This document shows, in pieces, positions 51,857-60,582 of a stretch of 64,000 bases of DNA. The notes under the pieces were generated by a model. That model was given only the letters and a program-made list of their open reading frames with translations, did not search any database and had not been told where the DNA came from. The position numbers and the translations under genes were made by a program. Positions within the stretch are counted from its first letter, which is position 1. Each line of letters opens with the position of its first letter. Source of the DNA: Aldehydirespirator sp965116965 (GTDB lineage: Bacteria; Actinomycetota; Acidimicrobiia; Acidimicrobiales; Aldehydirespiratoraceae); the NCBI GenBank assembly GCA_965116965.1, contig OZ220743.1, positions 1,736,001 to 1,800,000 on the forward strand. The letters run 5' to 3'.

Positions 51857-53581
51857 CTAGGCGGGCGGGGGCCGGAACTCGTCTACCGGGTAGATGCAGA
51901 CGTTCTCGGCACCGAAGGGGAACAGCTTGCTGCAGGGGAACTCGAACACCAGAGTGTGGTACGCGTCGGGGATCGACAGCTTGCCCGGCCGGATCGAGCC
52001 GGGGATCATCTCGATGGTGTCGACGGCGCCCAGATTGGCCAGCGCGGCATAGACGTCGGCCCGGGTGGGGTTGTCGCCCGCGTCGTAGAGCGCTCGCAGC
52101 GCCATGCGCATGACCTCGCACACTATGTTGACCATGCCGTAGCGGGCGTTGCCGTCGAAGCGATCATCCGACTCGTGGGAGGCCCCGCCTATGAACGAGA
52201 ACCCGAGCCCGCCGGCTGCGGTCACTCCCGAGGGGCTGTTCGCGCCGTAGGTCTCGTTGCACATCTCGTTGAACGCCCGAGGCTGGTAGCCCTCTATGCG
52301 GTAGCTGCCGGTGTCGGCGGAGTCGAGAATGATCGCGCCGTTGTAGAGGGCGCCGGCTGCCTCGCTGCCGAACGACACGATCTTCTCGGCGACCAGCTCT
52401 CGGGCCTGCGAGTTGAAGTCGGTGGCGTAGAACTGCACGTCGCCGGGCTCGAACCCCTGGTTGATCATCTCGTTGAGGAACTGGGGCGCGGTGACGGCGC
52501 TGAGCACGTTGAACACCACGTCGACACCTGCGCTGCGCATGCGGCCCGCTGACTCCACTGCTCCGTCCATGCAGATGATCGTTCCGCCGCATCCGAGCTG
52601 GTCGAACACGGCGACGTTTGCTCCGTGCTCGCGCAGCACGTCCACCAGACCGGTCTTGACCGCCTCGTACTGCCCTGGGGTGTCTTGAGCCGCGACGCCG
52701 ATCGTCTTGCCGTCGAGTTCGCCCCGCCGGAGCAGGTCGAGTGCGAGCCACCTCAGCGACTGCTCCGCGGTGAGCGTGGTGGACACCAGCCTGCCCTCGC
52801 CTCGCCGGACGAACTCCTCGGGCTGGGGCTGCACTGTGATGAAGGCGGTCTCATGATCCTCCACGATGCAGAGGGCGGCGGAGCCCTGGAAGCCGCTGCT
52901 GTTCAAGAGGATCACGCCGTGCAGGTCCTCGGTGGCCTCGATGCAGTCCAGGTTCTGGTCGGTCTCCACCTCGGGGCTGAGGGGGTCGTGCTCGAGGGTG
53001 TGCATGACGAGCTTCCGGCCCCGCACACCGCCGCACTGCTCGTTGACCACCGTCGCGAACGTCTCGAACATCTCCCGGGGGTCGCCGACGTCTACGGCGA
53101 AGCCGATCTGCTCGAGGTTCTCGAGCTGGGAGCGCATGTGCACCAGCGAGATGGTGTCGGCCTCTATGCCCTCGTCGGTGGCTCGCCGGTCCGGGGCCGG
53201 GTCGTGGGCGGTGCAGAACGCGTCGATCTGCATGAACGGATGGTCGCCGCGGTCCATCGAGGCCTGGTGCTCATCGAAGATGCCGTCGCGGGGATCGTCG
53301 AAGATGTTCGCGGCTCGCTCGTCGGGGTCGGTGGGATCGTCGTCGGGGTCGGTGGGACTGTCGTCGGGGTCGGTGGGACTGTCGTCGGGGTCGGTGGGAC
53401 TGTCGTCGGAGTCGGCCTGCTCGCCGGGGTCGGTCCGCGGGGAAGCGGGGGTGTCGGCGGCTTGACCTGATGATGGTTGCACCTCTGCGCACTCGCAGCT
53501 GCAGCCCGCGGCCAGAACGGCCGCGCATGCGACCATAATCATCCCGAGGCGCCATCGCACGCCTATCCGGTTCTCTGACAT
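51857..53581 (-). CDS. Branched-chain-amino-acid-type ABC substrate-binding lipoprotein
   Basis: This 574-residue lipoprotein has a signal peptide (RWRLGMIMVACAAVLAAGCS, lipobox LAAGC) and a low-complexity linker with four DDSPTDP-type repeats encoded by a 21 bp tandem repeat (53330-53420). The periplasmic-binding fold of the LivJ/LivK group follows (SRGMRSQLENLEQIGFAVD-like region, DTPGQYEAVKTGLVDVLREH, VDVVFNVLSAVTAPQFLNEM). It faces away from, but probably serves, the two large fused transporter genes at 53918-59080. The ligand is unknown. Start ATG 53581. Confidence 0.85.
   Translation of the reverse strand: MSENRIGVRWRLGMIMVACAAVLAAGCSCECAEVQPSSGQAADTPASPRTDPGEQADSDDSPTDPDDSPTDPDDSPTDPDDDPTDPDERAANIFDDPRDGIFDEHQASMDRGDHPFMQIDAFCTAHDPAPDRRATDEGIEADTISLVHMRSQLENLEQIGFAVDVGDPREMFETFATVVNEQCGGVRGRKLVMHTLEHDPLSPEVETDQNLDCIEATEDLHGVILLNSSGFQGSAALCIVEDHETAFITVQPQPEEFVRRGEGRLVSTTLTAEQSLRWLALDLLRRGELDGKTIGVAAQDTPGQYEAVKTGLVDVLREHGANVAVFDQLGCGGTIICMDGAVESAGRMRSAGVDVVFNVLSAVTAPQFLNEMINQGFEPGDVQFYATDFNSQARELVAEKIVSFGSEAAGALYNGAIILDSADTGSYRIEGYQPRAFNEMCNETYGANSPSGVTAAGGLGFSFIGGASHESDDRFDGNARYGMVNIVCEVMRMALRALYDAGDNPTRADVYAALANLGAVDTIEMIPGSIRPGKLSIPDAYHTLVFEFPCSKLFPFGAENVCIYPVDEFRPPPA
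53330..53420. repeat. 21 bp in-frame tandem repeat (about four copies)
   Basis: The unit gtcggtgggactgtcgtcgg (plus one base) repeats with single-base variants and encodes DDSPTDP in the lipoprotein linker. Copy number changes would alter linker length without breaking the frame. Confidence 0.85.
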
Positions 53582-53682
53582 CTCACCATCCAGTGTCTCA
53601 AGTGCATTCGATTTCAGAGGGGCACGAGTATGGTTCAGACGGTGCACCGGCGCAAGCCCGGTGGCTAGCCGGATCGATACAC

Positions 53683-53752
53683 CCAGATCTACACCCACGT
53701 CAGCCGCGAGCGGCTGCGCGAAGTGCACCGCGGCACCCACCCCCGGGCCTAG
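53683..53752 (+). pseudogene. Duplicate of the xer gene 3' end
   Basis: This encodes TQIYTHVSRERLREVHRGTH PRA and a stop, matching the C-terminus of the Xer protein at 51692-51759 at about 90% by eye and including the Tyr nucleophile. The rest of the gene is absent. It lies in the 336 bp gap upstream of the lipoprotein gene; a dispersed repeat follows, and nothing else was seen in the gap. Confidence 0.88.
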
Positions 53753-53788
53753 AGGCCGAATAGGCGGGACAACTCGGCCCATGCGGCG

Positions 53789-53838
53789 CGAGGCCGTGGC
53801 CCGAGCGGCCCGTGAGCGCGGCGAACAAGAGCGGGAGA
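53789..53838 (+). repeat. Dispersed intergenic repeat, family 1
   Basis: cgaggccgtggcccgagcgg-cccgtgagcgcggcgaacaa-gagcgggaga, about 80 bp before the MFS-LivF fusion gene. Confidence 0.85.
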
Positions 53839-53917
53839 CACCACGCCGCGCGGCGAGAGGGCCGTACTTGTCCGCGTGGTCTGCCCAGGGTTGTTCGCGG
53901 ACTAGCTTGGGTCGCTG

Positions 53918-56254
53918 TTGACTGAACACGACCCCGAGCAAGGTCCCGGAGCGGCTGAGCCGGCAGGGACCGCCGAAGACGACACTGCTGTTCTCACCGC
54001 AGCGCTGCTGTCGGCGGAATCGGCTCGCCGCGACGCTCAGGCCCGCGCCGGTGAGCAGGTGCTCTTCGCTGACGACCTCCTGCCGGGGGTCGGCGACGAG
54101 GATATGCCGCTGCGCGAGGGCCTCAGGATGGGTGGTGCGTTCACCTTCATCGTGCTGCTCGTGCTCAACAGCCTCGACGAGCTCGAACAGGCCGCCATGG
54201 CCGTGCTGGCCCCCGACATCCGCGACGCCTTCGGCGTCTCCGACGGCGCCATCACCTTCATAGCTTCCGCTTCGGCTGCCTTCGTGGTGCTGGGCGCCTT
54301 CCCGATGGGCTGGCTGGCCGACCGCATCAGACGAGCGCCGATCGTGGGGGTTGCCAGCGCGGTGTTCTCAGCGATGGTGTTCCTCTCGGGCTTCGCGGTG
54401 AACGCGTTCATGCTGTTCTGCACCCGCTTCGGCGCCGGCGTCGCCAAGTCGAACACGATCCCGGTGCACAGCTCGCTGCTGGCCGACGCCTACCCCATCG
54501 GGGTGCGGGGCCGCATCGGCGGGCTCACCCAGTCCATCGGCCGGGCCGTGGCCGCCATCAGCCCGATCGCCGTGGGCACGGTGGCGTGGGTCGCCGGCGG
54601 TGACGAGGGCTGGCGGTGGTCGTTCTTCCTGCTGGGCCTGCCGGTGGCGGTGTTCGCCGTGGCCGCCTTCCGGATCCCCGAACCGACCCGGGGCCAGTGG
54701 GAGAAGACGAGCGTCCTCAGCCAGGTGATCGCCGACCCCGACCCCGCCCCCATCTCGGTGGAGGCCGCCTTCGCCCGGCTGCTGAGGATCCGGACGGTCC
54801 GAGCGGTGCTGTTCGCGTTCGTCGCCCTGGGTTTCGTGCTGTTCACGATCCCCGTGCAGTCCAACCTGTTCCTGGAGGACGAGTTCGGTCTCGGCACGTT
54901 CGGGCGGGGAGTGGCCACCTCGGTCGCCGGCTTCGCCGCGGCCGTGGTACTGCCGATGGTGGGGCTGCGCTTCGATCGGCTGTACCGCCGCGACCCGTCC
55001 TTGACTCTGCGGCTGATCGGGGGACTGCTGCTGCCGACGTCGGTCCTGGTGCCGCTGCAGTTCGCCATGCCCAACGAGTACCTGTTCGTGGTGGTGGACG
55101 TGCCCCGCACCGTGCTGTCGGCAGCCGCTTTCGCCATGGTCGCTCCGGTGGTGTGGTCGATCGTGCCCTACCGGCTGCGAGGCCTGGGCTCAGCGTTGAT
55201 CACCCTGTTCATCTTCCTGTTCGGCGCAGTGGGCGGATCGCTGGCCGCGGCGTTCCTCGTCGACTCCTACGGGGTGCAGACCGCAGTGACCGTGCTGGCC
55301 CTCCCGGCGGTGTCCATCGGCTCGATCTTCTTGATCCGGGGCTCGCGGTCCATCAAGCACGACCTGTCCATGGTGGTTGCCGAACTCACCGAGGAGCTGG
55401 CCGAGCACGACCGCAGGCGCATCGACCCGGAGTCCACTCCGGCGTTGCAGGCCAGCAACATCGACTTCAGCTACGGCGCGGTGCAGGTGCTCTTCGACGT
55501 CTCCTTCGAGGTGGCTCCGGGAAAGACGTTGGCCCTGCTCGGCGCCAACGGCGCGGGCAAGTCGACCGCGCTGAGCGTGGTCACCGGACTGTTGACGCCC
55601 GACCGGGGCGAGATCCGCATGCACGGGCGCTCGATCACCTACACCACCCCGGAGCAGCGCTCCGCGATGGGTGTGCAGATGCTGCCCGGCGGGCGGGGGG
55701 TGTTCCGTGAGCTGAGCATCGAGGACAACCTTCGCATCGGCGCCTACAAGTTCCGTCGGGACTCCGCCGACGTGCAGCGGCGCATCGATCGAGTGGTCGA
55801 GATGTTCGAACAGCTCGAGGGCCGTCTGGGCGAGCGAGCCGGCGACCTCTCCGGCGGGCAGCAGCAGATGCTGGCGCTGGCTCGGGTGATGATGCACGAC
55901 CCCGAGATCCTCATCATCGACGAGATGAGCCTCGGGCTGGCCCCCACCATCGTCCAAGACCTCGTGGCCGGACTCCAGCGGCTGCGTGAGGCCGGGCAGA
56001 CGATGATCGTCGTGGAGCAGTCGCTCAACCTGGCTCTGTCGCTGGCCGACGACACGGCGTTCCTCGAGAAGGGCGAGGTGCGTTACTCCGGGCGGGCACG
56101 GGATCTCATCGAACGGCCCGACCTGATGCACGCAGTGCTGTTCGGCGCCGGGGCCGACCCGGCACCGGGTGTTGCCGGCGACGGCGCCGGCTCCGCCGAC
56201 GGCGCCCGGGCCGACAGCGCCGAGTCGCCCTCCGACGCAGGCAACGGAAGCTGA
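53918..56254 (+). CDS. MFS transporter fused to LivF-type ABC ATPase
   Basis: In this 778-residue fusion, residues 1-65 are an acidic leader and residues about 70-480 are an MFS-type membrane domain (TFIASASAAFVVLGAFPMGW, LADRIRRAPIVGVASAVFSA as the loop 2-3 motif). After a charged linker (AELTEELAEHDRRRIDPEST) residues about 505-745 form an ABC ATPase of the LivF type: LLGANGAGKSTALSVVTGLL, GVQMLPGGRGVFRELSIEDN, DLSGGQQQMLALARVMM, ILIIDEMSLGLAP and VVEQSLNLALSLAD. An Ala/Asp-rich tail follows. It starts at TTG 53918 and is followed after six bases by the LivH-LivM-LivG fusion, so both likely form one transporter. Confidence 0.9.
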   Translation: MTEHDPEQGPGAAEPAGTAEDDTAVLTAALLSAESARRDAQARAGEQVLFADDLLPGVGDEDMPLREGLRMGGAFTFIVLLVLNSLDELEQAAMAVLAPDIRDAFGVSDGAITFIASASAAFVVLGAFPMGWLADRIRRAPIVGVASAVFSAMVFLSGFAVNAFMLFCTRFGAGVAKSNTIPVHSSLLADAYPIGVRGRIGGLTQSIGRAVAAISPIAVGTVAWVAGGDEGWRWSFFLLGLPVAVFAVAAFRIPEPTRGQWEKTSVLSQVIADPDPAPISVEAAFARLLRIRTVRAVLFAFVALGFVLFTIPVQSNLFLEDEFGLGTFGRGVATSVAGFAAAVVLPMVGLRFDRLYRRDPSLTLRLIGGLLLPTSVLVPLQFAMPNEYLFVVVDVPRTVLSAAAFAMVAPVVWSIVPYRLRGLGSALITLFIFLFGAVGGSLAAAFLVDSYGVQTAVTVLALPAVSIGSIFLIRGSRSIKHDLSMVVAELTEELAEHDRRRIDPESTPALQASNIDFSYGAVQVLFDVSFEVAPGKTLALLGANGAGKSTALSVVTGLLTPDRGEIRMHGRSITYTTPEQRSAMGVQMLPGGRGVFRELSIEDNLRIGAYKFRRDSADVQRRIDRVVEMFEQLEGRLGERAGDLSGGQQQMLALARVMMHDPEILIIDEMSLGLAPTIVQDLVAGLQRLREAGQTMIVVEQSLNLALSLADDTAFLEKGEVRYSGRARDLIERPDLMHAVLFGAGADPAPGVAGDGAGSADGARADSAESPSDAGNGS

Positions 56255-56260
56255 GCCGCC

Positions 56261-59080
56261 GTGGTCCTGGCAGCCTGGATCACACAGCAGCTCGTGTTCA
56301 ACGGAGCGGTCACGGGCCTGGTCATCGGCATGCTCGCCATGGGCATCGTGCTCATCTACCGCTCCACCCGGGTGATCAACTTCGCGGTGGGGAACCTGGG
56401 CCTGCCTGCGGCCGGCCTGTTCGCCCTCATGCAGATCGACTGGGGCTTCCCCTTCTGGATCGGCCTGGCCACCGCCCTGCTGATCGGCACGCTGGCCGGC
56501 GCGCTGGTGGAACTGACCGTGGTTCGCCGCCTGTTCAGCCGTCCCCGGGTGATACTGCTGGTGGCCACCGTGGGGGTGGCCCAGCTGATGCGGGCAGTGA
56601 TCGCCGCGTTCCCCGATATCACTGACACCACGCAGCGCTACCCGGTGGCGGCCCGCACCATTTGGGAGAACGCACCGTTCGGCCTGCGCATCGCCGCTCC
56701 CCAGGTGGCCATCATCGTGGTGGTGCCCATTGTCGCCGTCGCTCTGGGCTGGATGCTCAACCGCACGACCTTCGGGCGTGCCGTCGCCGCGTCGGCCGAC
56801 AACCCCGAGTTGGCCCGCTTGTCGGGCGTGAACCCGAAGGTGGTGTCCACGTTCGTGTGGACAGCGGCCGGCCTGCTGTCGTCTCTGTCGATCATCCTGC
56901 TGAGCGGCCAGTCGGGGGCGGTGACCGGCCTGGCGAACCTGGGACCGTTCACCTTGGCCCGAGCGCTGGCCGCGGCCGCCGTGGCAGGAATGAGATCATT
57001 TCCCAGAGCAGTCATGGCGGGTCTCGCCATCGGGGTGACCGAGTCGGTGGTGAGATTCAACTACCTGTCCGAGGCGGGTCTGATCGACTTCCTGCTGTTC
57101 TGCGCGGTGCTGGTGGCGGTCTACGTGCAGAGCCGTGGCAGTCCCGAGGAGGCGATCCTGGCCTTCGTTCCGCGCATCCGGCCGGTGCCTGCACGGCTCG
57201 AGCGGCTGTGGTGGGTCCGGGCCCTGCCCCGGATCACGCTCGCCGCCGCCATGGCCTTCGCCATCGTCCTGCCGCTGATCGTGACGCTGCCGTCCAGGCA
57301 TCTGCTGTACGCGACGGTTCTGGGATTCGCCATCTGCGCCATGTCGGTCACGGTGATCACGGGCTGGTCGGGCCAGTTGTCGCTGTCGCAGATGGCCTTC
57401 GCGGGCATCGGAGCGCTGTCGGGGGCGGCCTTCAGCCGGGGCTTCGAACTCGACATCGGCTGGCGCAGCTTCCGCCTGATCGATGTGGAGGCATCCGGGG
57501 CGCCCTTCGTGGTGTCGATCCTGCTGGCGACCCTGTTCACCGCCCTGGTGGCCTCGATCATCGGCGCTGGAGCGTTGCGGGTTCGCGGCCTGATGCTGGC
57601 GGTGAGCACGTTCGCGTTCTCGATCGCATCGACCCAGTACCTGTTCCGCCGCCCGTTCTTCACCGGCGGGAGCAGTTCGAGTGTTCCCTACCAACGGGGC
57701 ACGCTGTTCGGCGTCGATCTCTCGTCTCAGCGGTCGTACTACTACTTCACGCTGGGCGGCTTCGTGATCGCCTATGCCGTGGTATCGAGGCTGCGGCGCA
57801 GCGGCATCGGCCGCTCCACCATCGCAGCGCGCGACAACGCGGCCGGTGCCTCCGCCTATACCGTGAGCCCCACCAGGGCGAAGCTCACCGCGTTCGCTCT
57901 GGCCGGTGGTCTCGCCGGCTTCGGGGGCGCGCTGCTGGGCGGCCTGGTGCAGAACATCCGCTTCTCGCAGGTGCTGTTCCAGGTCGAGGACTCGCTGCGG
58001 GTCGTCGGCATGGCCGTGATCGGCGGACTGGGCTCGGTCACCGGCGCGGTGCTGGGCGCGGTGTGGGTCGAGGGCATGCCGGCCTTCTTCGGCGACAACG
58101 ATCTGGTGCCGCTGTTCACGTCGAGCATCGGGCTGCTGGTCATCATCATGTACTTGCCCGGCGGCTTCATCCAGGTGGTCTACACAGCCCGCGACGGCCT
58201 GCTGAGCTGGCTCGCATCCCGGCTGCCGACCGAGGATGCTCCGGTTGTCAGGGCGGCCTCGCCCGCCAGCCTGAGCCGCCGGGACCCCGCTGGCGGTGAT
58301 GTCCCCGAAGTTGTAATGCGGGCCGAGAACGTGTCGGTGCGCTTCGGCGGCAATCAAGCCGTGTCGCAGGTCAGCGTCGAGGTGCGCCGCGATGAGATCG
58401 TCGGCCTGATCGGCACGAACGGCGCCGGCAAGACCACCCTGATGAACGCGGTCGGCGGGATGGTCAGTTGCGAGGGCCGCGTAGAGCTGATGGGGCGGGA
58501 CCTGGCCGGCGTGTCGGCCGCGCGCCGAGCCAGGGCCGGCCTGGGTCGGACGTTCCAGGGGGCCATGCTGTTCCCGGAGCTGACCGTGCGGGAGACGGTG
58601 ATGGTGGCGCTGGAGGCCAGAGGCCGCACGCCGTTCATCTCGACTGCGCTGCACCTGCCCCACACTCTGGTCAACGAGAGGCGCCGCCGCGCCGAGGCCG
58701 ACGAGCTGATCGACTGGTTCGGCCTGGGCGCCTACGCCGACCACTACGTGTCGGACCTGTCCACCGGCTCCCGGCGCATCGTCGAGCTGGCCGGCCTGCT
58801 GGCGCTCGACGCCCGGGTGCTGTGCCTGGACGAGCCCACCGCCGGCGTCGCCCAGCGCGAGACCGAGGCGTTCGCGCCCCTCGTCCGCAGGATACGCAGC
58901 GAGCTGGGCGCCGGGATCCTGCTGATCGAGCACGACATGACGGTGATCATGGGAGTCAGCGATCGGGTGTACTGCCTGGAGTCCGGGTCGGTGATCTCGG
59001 CGGGCACTCCCGACGAGGTCAAGAGCGACCCTCTGGTCGTAGCCAGCTACCTCGGCACCGCCAGCGGGGCCGCGGGCTAG
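56261..59080 (+). CDS. LivH-LivM-LivG fusion (permeases plus ATPase of a branched-chain-amino-acid-type importer)
   Basis: This 939-residue protein carries three subunits in one chain. Residues 1-285 are a LivH-like permease (VIGMLAMGIVLIYRSTRVIN, NPELARLSGVNPKVVSTFVW). Residues about 325-645 are a LivM-like permease (VITGWSGQLSLSQMAFAGIG, AARDNAAGASAYTVSPTRAK). Residues about 685-935 are a LivG-like ATPase (GLIGTNGAGKTTLMNAVGGM, LGRTFQGAMLFPELTVRETV, DLSTGSRRIVELAGLLAL, VLCLDEPTAGVAQRE). With the LivF half of the upstream protein this gives a full set of two permeases and two ATPases in two polypeptides. The signature is LSTGSRR in place of LSGGQ. It starts at GTG 56261. Confidence 0.92.
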   Translation: MVLAAWITQQLVFNGAVTGLVIGMLAMGIVLIYRSTRVINFAVGNLGLPAAGLFALMQIDWGFPFWIGLATALLIGTLAGALVELTVVRRLFSRPRVILLVATVGVAQLMRAVIAAFPDITDTTQRYPVAARTIWENAPFGLRIAAPQVAIIVVVPIVAVALGWMLNRTTFGRAVAASADNPELARLSGVNPKVVSTFVWTAAGLLSSLSIILLSGQSGAVTGLANLGPFTLARALAAAAVAGMRSFPRAVMAGLAIGVTESVVRFNYLSEAGLIDFLLFCAVLVAVYVQSRGSPEEAILAFVPRIRPVPARLERLWWVRALPRITLAAAMAFAIVLPLIVTLPSRHLLYATVLGFAICAMSVTVITGWSGQLSLSQMAFAGIGALSGAAFSRGFELDIGWRSFRLIDVEASGAPFVVSILLATLFTALVASIIGAGALRVRGLMLAVSTFAFSIASTQYLFRRPFFTGGSSSSVPYQRGTLFGVDLSSQRSYYYFTLGGFVIAYAVVSRLRRSGIGRSTIAARDNAAGASAYTVSPTRAKLTAFALAGGLAGFGGALLGGLVQNIRFSQVLFQVEDSLRVVGMAVIGGLGSVTGAVLGAVWVEGMPAFFGDNDLVPLFTSSIGLLVIIMYLPGGFIQVVYTARDGLLSWLASRLPTEDAPVVRAASPASLSRRDPAGGDVPEVVMRAENVSVRFGGNQAVSQVSVEVRRDEIVGLIGTNGAGKTTLMNAVGGMVSCEGRVELMGRDLAGVSAARRARAGLGRTFQGAMLFPELTVRETVMVALEARGRTPFISTALHLPHTLVNERRRRAEADELIDWFGLGAYADHYVSDLSTGSRRIVELAGLLALDARVLCLDEPTAGVAQRETEAFAPLVRRIRSELGAGILLIEHDMTVIMGVSDRVYCLESGSVISAGTPDEVKSDPLVVASYLGTASGAAG

Positions 59081-59332
59081 CCGCAGGCCGCCTCGGCTGG
59101 TCGTGGCAGCCACACCCCCAGGCGCGGGGCCATTAGCCTGTCCAGCCTGTCCGGGTTGCTCGAATGAAGGGCACCGCCTGCAAGATGCGCAAGAGGCTCG
59201 TTCTCGCTGTTGTGTTCGCCCCGTCCCGTCCAGCTAGCGCTCGCCGTCGCTGAAATGGTCGGGGCGTCCGGAGCGCTCCCAAGCAGGGTCTCGGTCCTGC
59301 TGCGCTGCCCTAGCCATTTCGACGACACAGCA
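59047..59332. repeat. Direct duplication of the livG 3' end and downstream DNA (copy 1, carrying a MITE)
   Basis: From the last codons of the Liv fusion (agctacctcggcaccgcc...) through gtccagcctgtccgggttgc and caagatgcgcaagaggctcg to the 3' end of the coiled-coil gene, this region matches 63787-64000. The match is interrupted between 59090 and 59140 and by the 99 bp MITE at 59234. No gene lies between 59081 and 59332. Confidence 0.88.
59234..59332. mobile_element. MITE-like element, copy 1 (99 bp)
   Basis: The 17 bp ctagcgctcgccgtcgc flanks it (59234-59250 and 59333-59349). The matching site without the insert is at about 63966. The insert (tgaaatggtcggggcgtccg, gcagggtctcggtcctgctg, cgctgccctagccatttcga, cgacacagca) is about 93% identical to the reverse complement of 62684-62784. 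Its ends form imperfect inverted repeats (CTAGTG..., gtcg..gaaatg). No coding capacity. Confidence 0.85.
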
Positions 59333-59914
59333 CTAGCGCTCGCCGTCGCCGTCAGCCTCCAGGAGGGCGACGACGGCGTCGAGCCGGCTGTCGAGCCTTG
59401 CCAGCGTCACAGCGATGTCCTGCTGGTTCTCCTCCAGCTTCGTGAACCTGGCGTCGACGGCGGCGAAGTCGGCGTCAATGTCGTCTTCGAGCTTCGTGAA
59501 TCGAGTGTCGATGTCGTCTTCGAGCTTGGTGAATCGGGTGTCGATGTCGTCTTCGAGTTTGGTGAATCGGGTGTCGATGTCGTCTTCGAGTTTGGTGAAT
59601 CGGGCGTCGACGGCGGCGAAGTCGGTGGCGATCTCGCCCTTGAGCTCGGAGAATCTGGCGCTGACGCTGTCCTCGAGCCTGTGGACGTCGCTCTTGAGGT
59701 CGGTGAAGCTGAACAGCGCCAAGCCTGCGCCAAGCCCCACGATCACGCCCGGGACGACGTTGTCGCGGAACTTGTCCCATCCAGCTCTCAGGAAGCTGCG
59801 CTGCGACGCGGGCGCAGCATCGGCAGCTGGCGCTTTCGACCCTGGGTCTGGGGGTGCTTGGGGCATTGGTGCAGGCGGTTGAGCAGCGGCGGCGGTGTCG
59901 GCGGGCAAGGACAT
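59333..59914 (-). CDS. Membrane-anchored coiled-coil protein with 11-residue repeats
   Basis: This 193-residue protein has a Pro/Ala-rich N-terminus, one transmembrane helix (VVPGVIVGLGAGLALFSFTD, about residues 60-80), then a long coiled coil with four nearly identical 11-residue units (DTRFTKLEDDI), followed by ADFAAVDARFTKLEENQQDI. The 33 bp DNA repeats sit at about 59485-59600. 11-residue periodicity favours a right-handed coiled coil. ATG 59914 has GAGGTTGCC upstream. A second copy of its 3' end begins at the right edge of the window. Confidence 0.8.
   Translation of the reverse strand: MSLPADTAAAAQPPAPMPQAPPDPGSKAPAADAAPASQRSFLRAGWDKFRDNVVPGVIVGLGAGLALFSFTDLKSDVHRLEDSVSARFSELKGEIATDFAAVDARFTKLEDDIDTRFTKLEDDIDTRFTKLEDDIDTRFTKLEDDIDADFAAVDARFTKLEENQQDIAVTLARLDSRLDAVVALLEADGDGER
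59480..59605. repeat. 33 bp in-frame tandem repeat (about four copies)
   Basis: The unit gtcgatgtcgtcttcgag plus tttggtgaatcgggt repeats with a few substitutions and encodes DTRFTKLEDDI. The copies are nearly identical, suggesting recent expansion. Confidence 0.85.
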
Positions 59915-59966
59915 GGCAACCTCGCTTCGAATCGGGCGAACAGGCGGCAGAGCCGAAGGCACACTG

Positions 59967-60003
59967 TTGACACCCGGTGGCAAGGTTGTGTATCAGCATA
60001 CAC
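59967..60003 (+). promoter_or_regulatory. Promoter-like sequence with overlapping palindrome
   Basis: TTGACA (59967-59972) is 18 nt from TATCAG (59991-59996), which lies inside the palindrome gtgtatcagcatacac (59988-60003). It points toward the SLH gene 190 bp downstream, but the palindrome could equally regulate the coiled-coil gene on the other strand. The 280 bp gap between these genes holds nothing else that I can support. Confidence 0.35.
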
Positions 60004-60198
60004 CATCAATAGCTGAAGTCTCAACTGCCAGCTTCAACCGGGGTGTGCGCCGGGGCGCCTACAGCCGTGGCGGCAGCGGCCACCAGTCGGGGGACACTGC
60101 CTCTCAAGGGCCGGAGCCTACGCAATCCCCGGTGCCGCCCTGGCCCATGATCTAACCTGCTCGGCTGTCCTTCCTGCTCGAACATGGGGGCTGGTTGC

Positions 60199-60582
60199 AT
60201 GGTGGCCGGAAAGCTCGCGGTCGCCGCTGTATTCGCTGTTGTGGCGGTGGCTGTCGTGCCGGCGGGCACGGCGGTTGCACAGGGTCAGCGGTTCCCGGAT
60301 GTGCCGGCTGACCATTACGCGTTCGAGGCGATCGAGTGGGCCGCTTCAGCCGGCGTGACGCTGGGCTATGGCGACGGCACGTTCAGACCGTCGGTGGCTT
60401 TGGGCCGCTGGCATGCGCTGGTGTTCATGGCGCGCTACTACGACGAGATCCTCCAAGCCGACGAGTCAGCCGACTTCACCCGCGCCGACATGATGGTGCT
60501 GCTCAAGGCCATCAACGACGGCACCCTCCGCAACCCAGACACCGCCGGGGACACCACCGCGGGCGCATCCGGGCCCGGTTAG
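60199..60582 (+). CDS. Short secreted SLH protein, truncated at 3' end
   Basis: This 127-residue protein has a signal peptide (GKLAVAAVFAVVAVAVVPAG, TAVAQ), one clear SLH repeat (RFPDVPADHYAFEAIEWAAS, AGVTLGYGDGTFRPSVALGR) and part of a second (ADFTRADMMVLLKAINDGTL). The gene then runs into vapC, coming from the other side: GDTTAGASGPG and a stop. SLH proteins normally carry three repeats, so the 3' end was probably lost when the vapBC segment was joined. ATG 60184 is an alternative start. Confidence 0.7.
   Translation: MVAGKLAVAAVFAVVAVAVVPAGTAVAQGQRFPDVPADHYAFEAIEWAASAGVTLGYGDGTFRPSVALGRWHALVFMARYYDEILQADESADFTRADMMVLLKAINDGTLRNPDTAGDTTAGASGPG

Noticed and set aside
53330..53420. Regular repeats that could be taken for a CRISPR array
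   Set aside because: The repeats are contiguous 21 bp units without spacers, and they are in frame within the lipoprotein linker.
59480..59605. 33 bp repeats that could be taken for a CRISPR array
   Set aside because: There are no spacers; they encode an in-frame 11-residue coiled-coil repeat.
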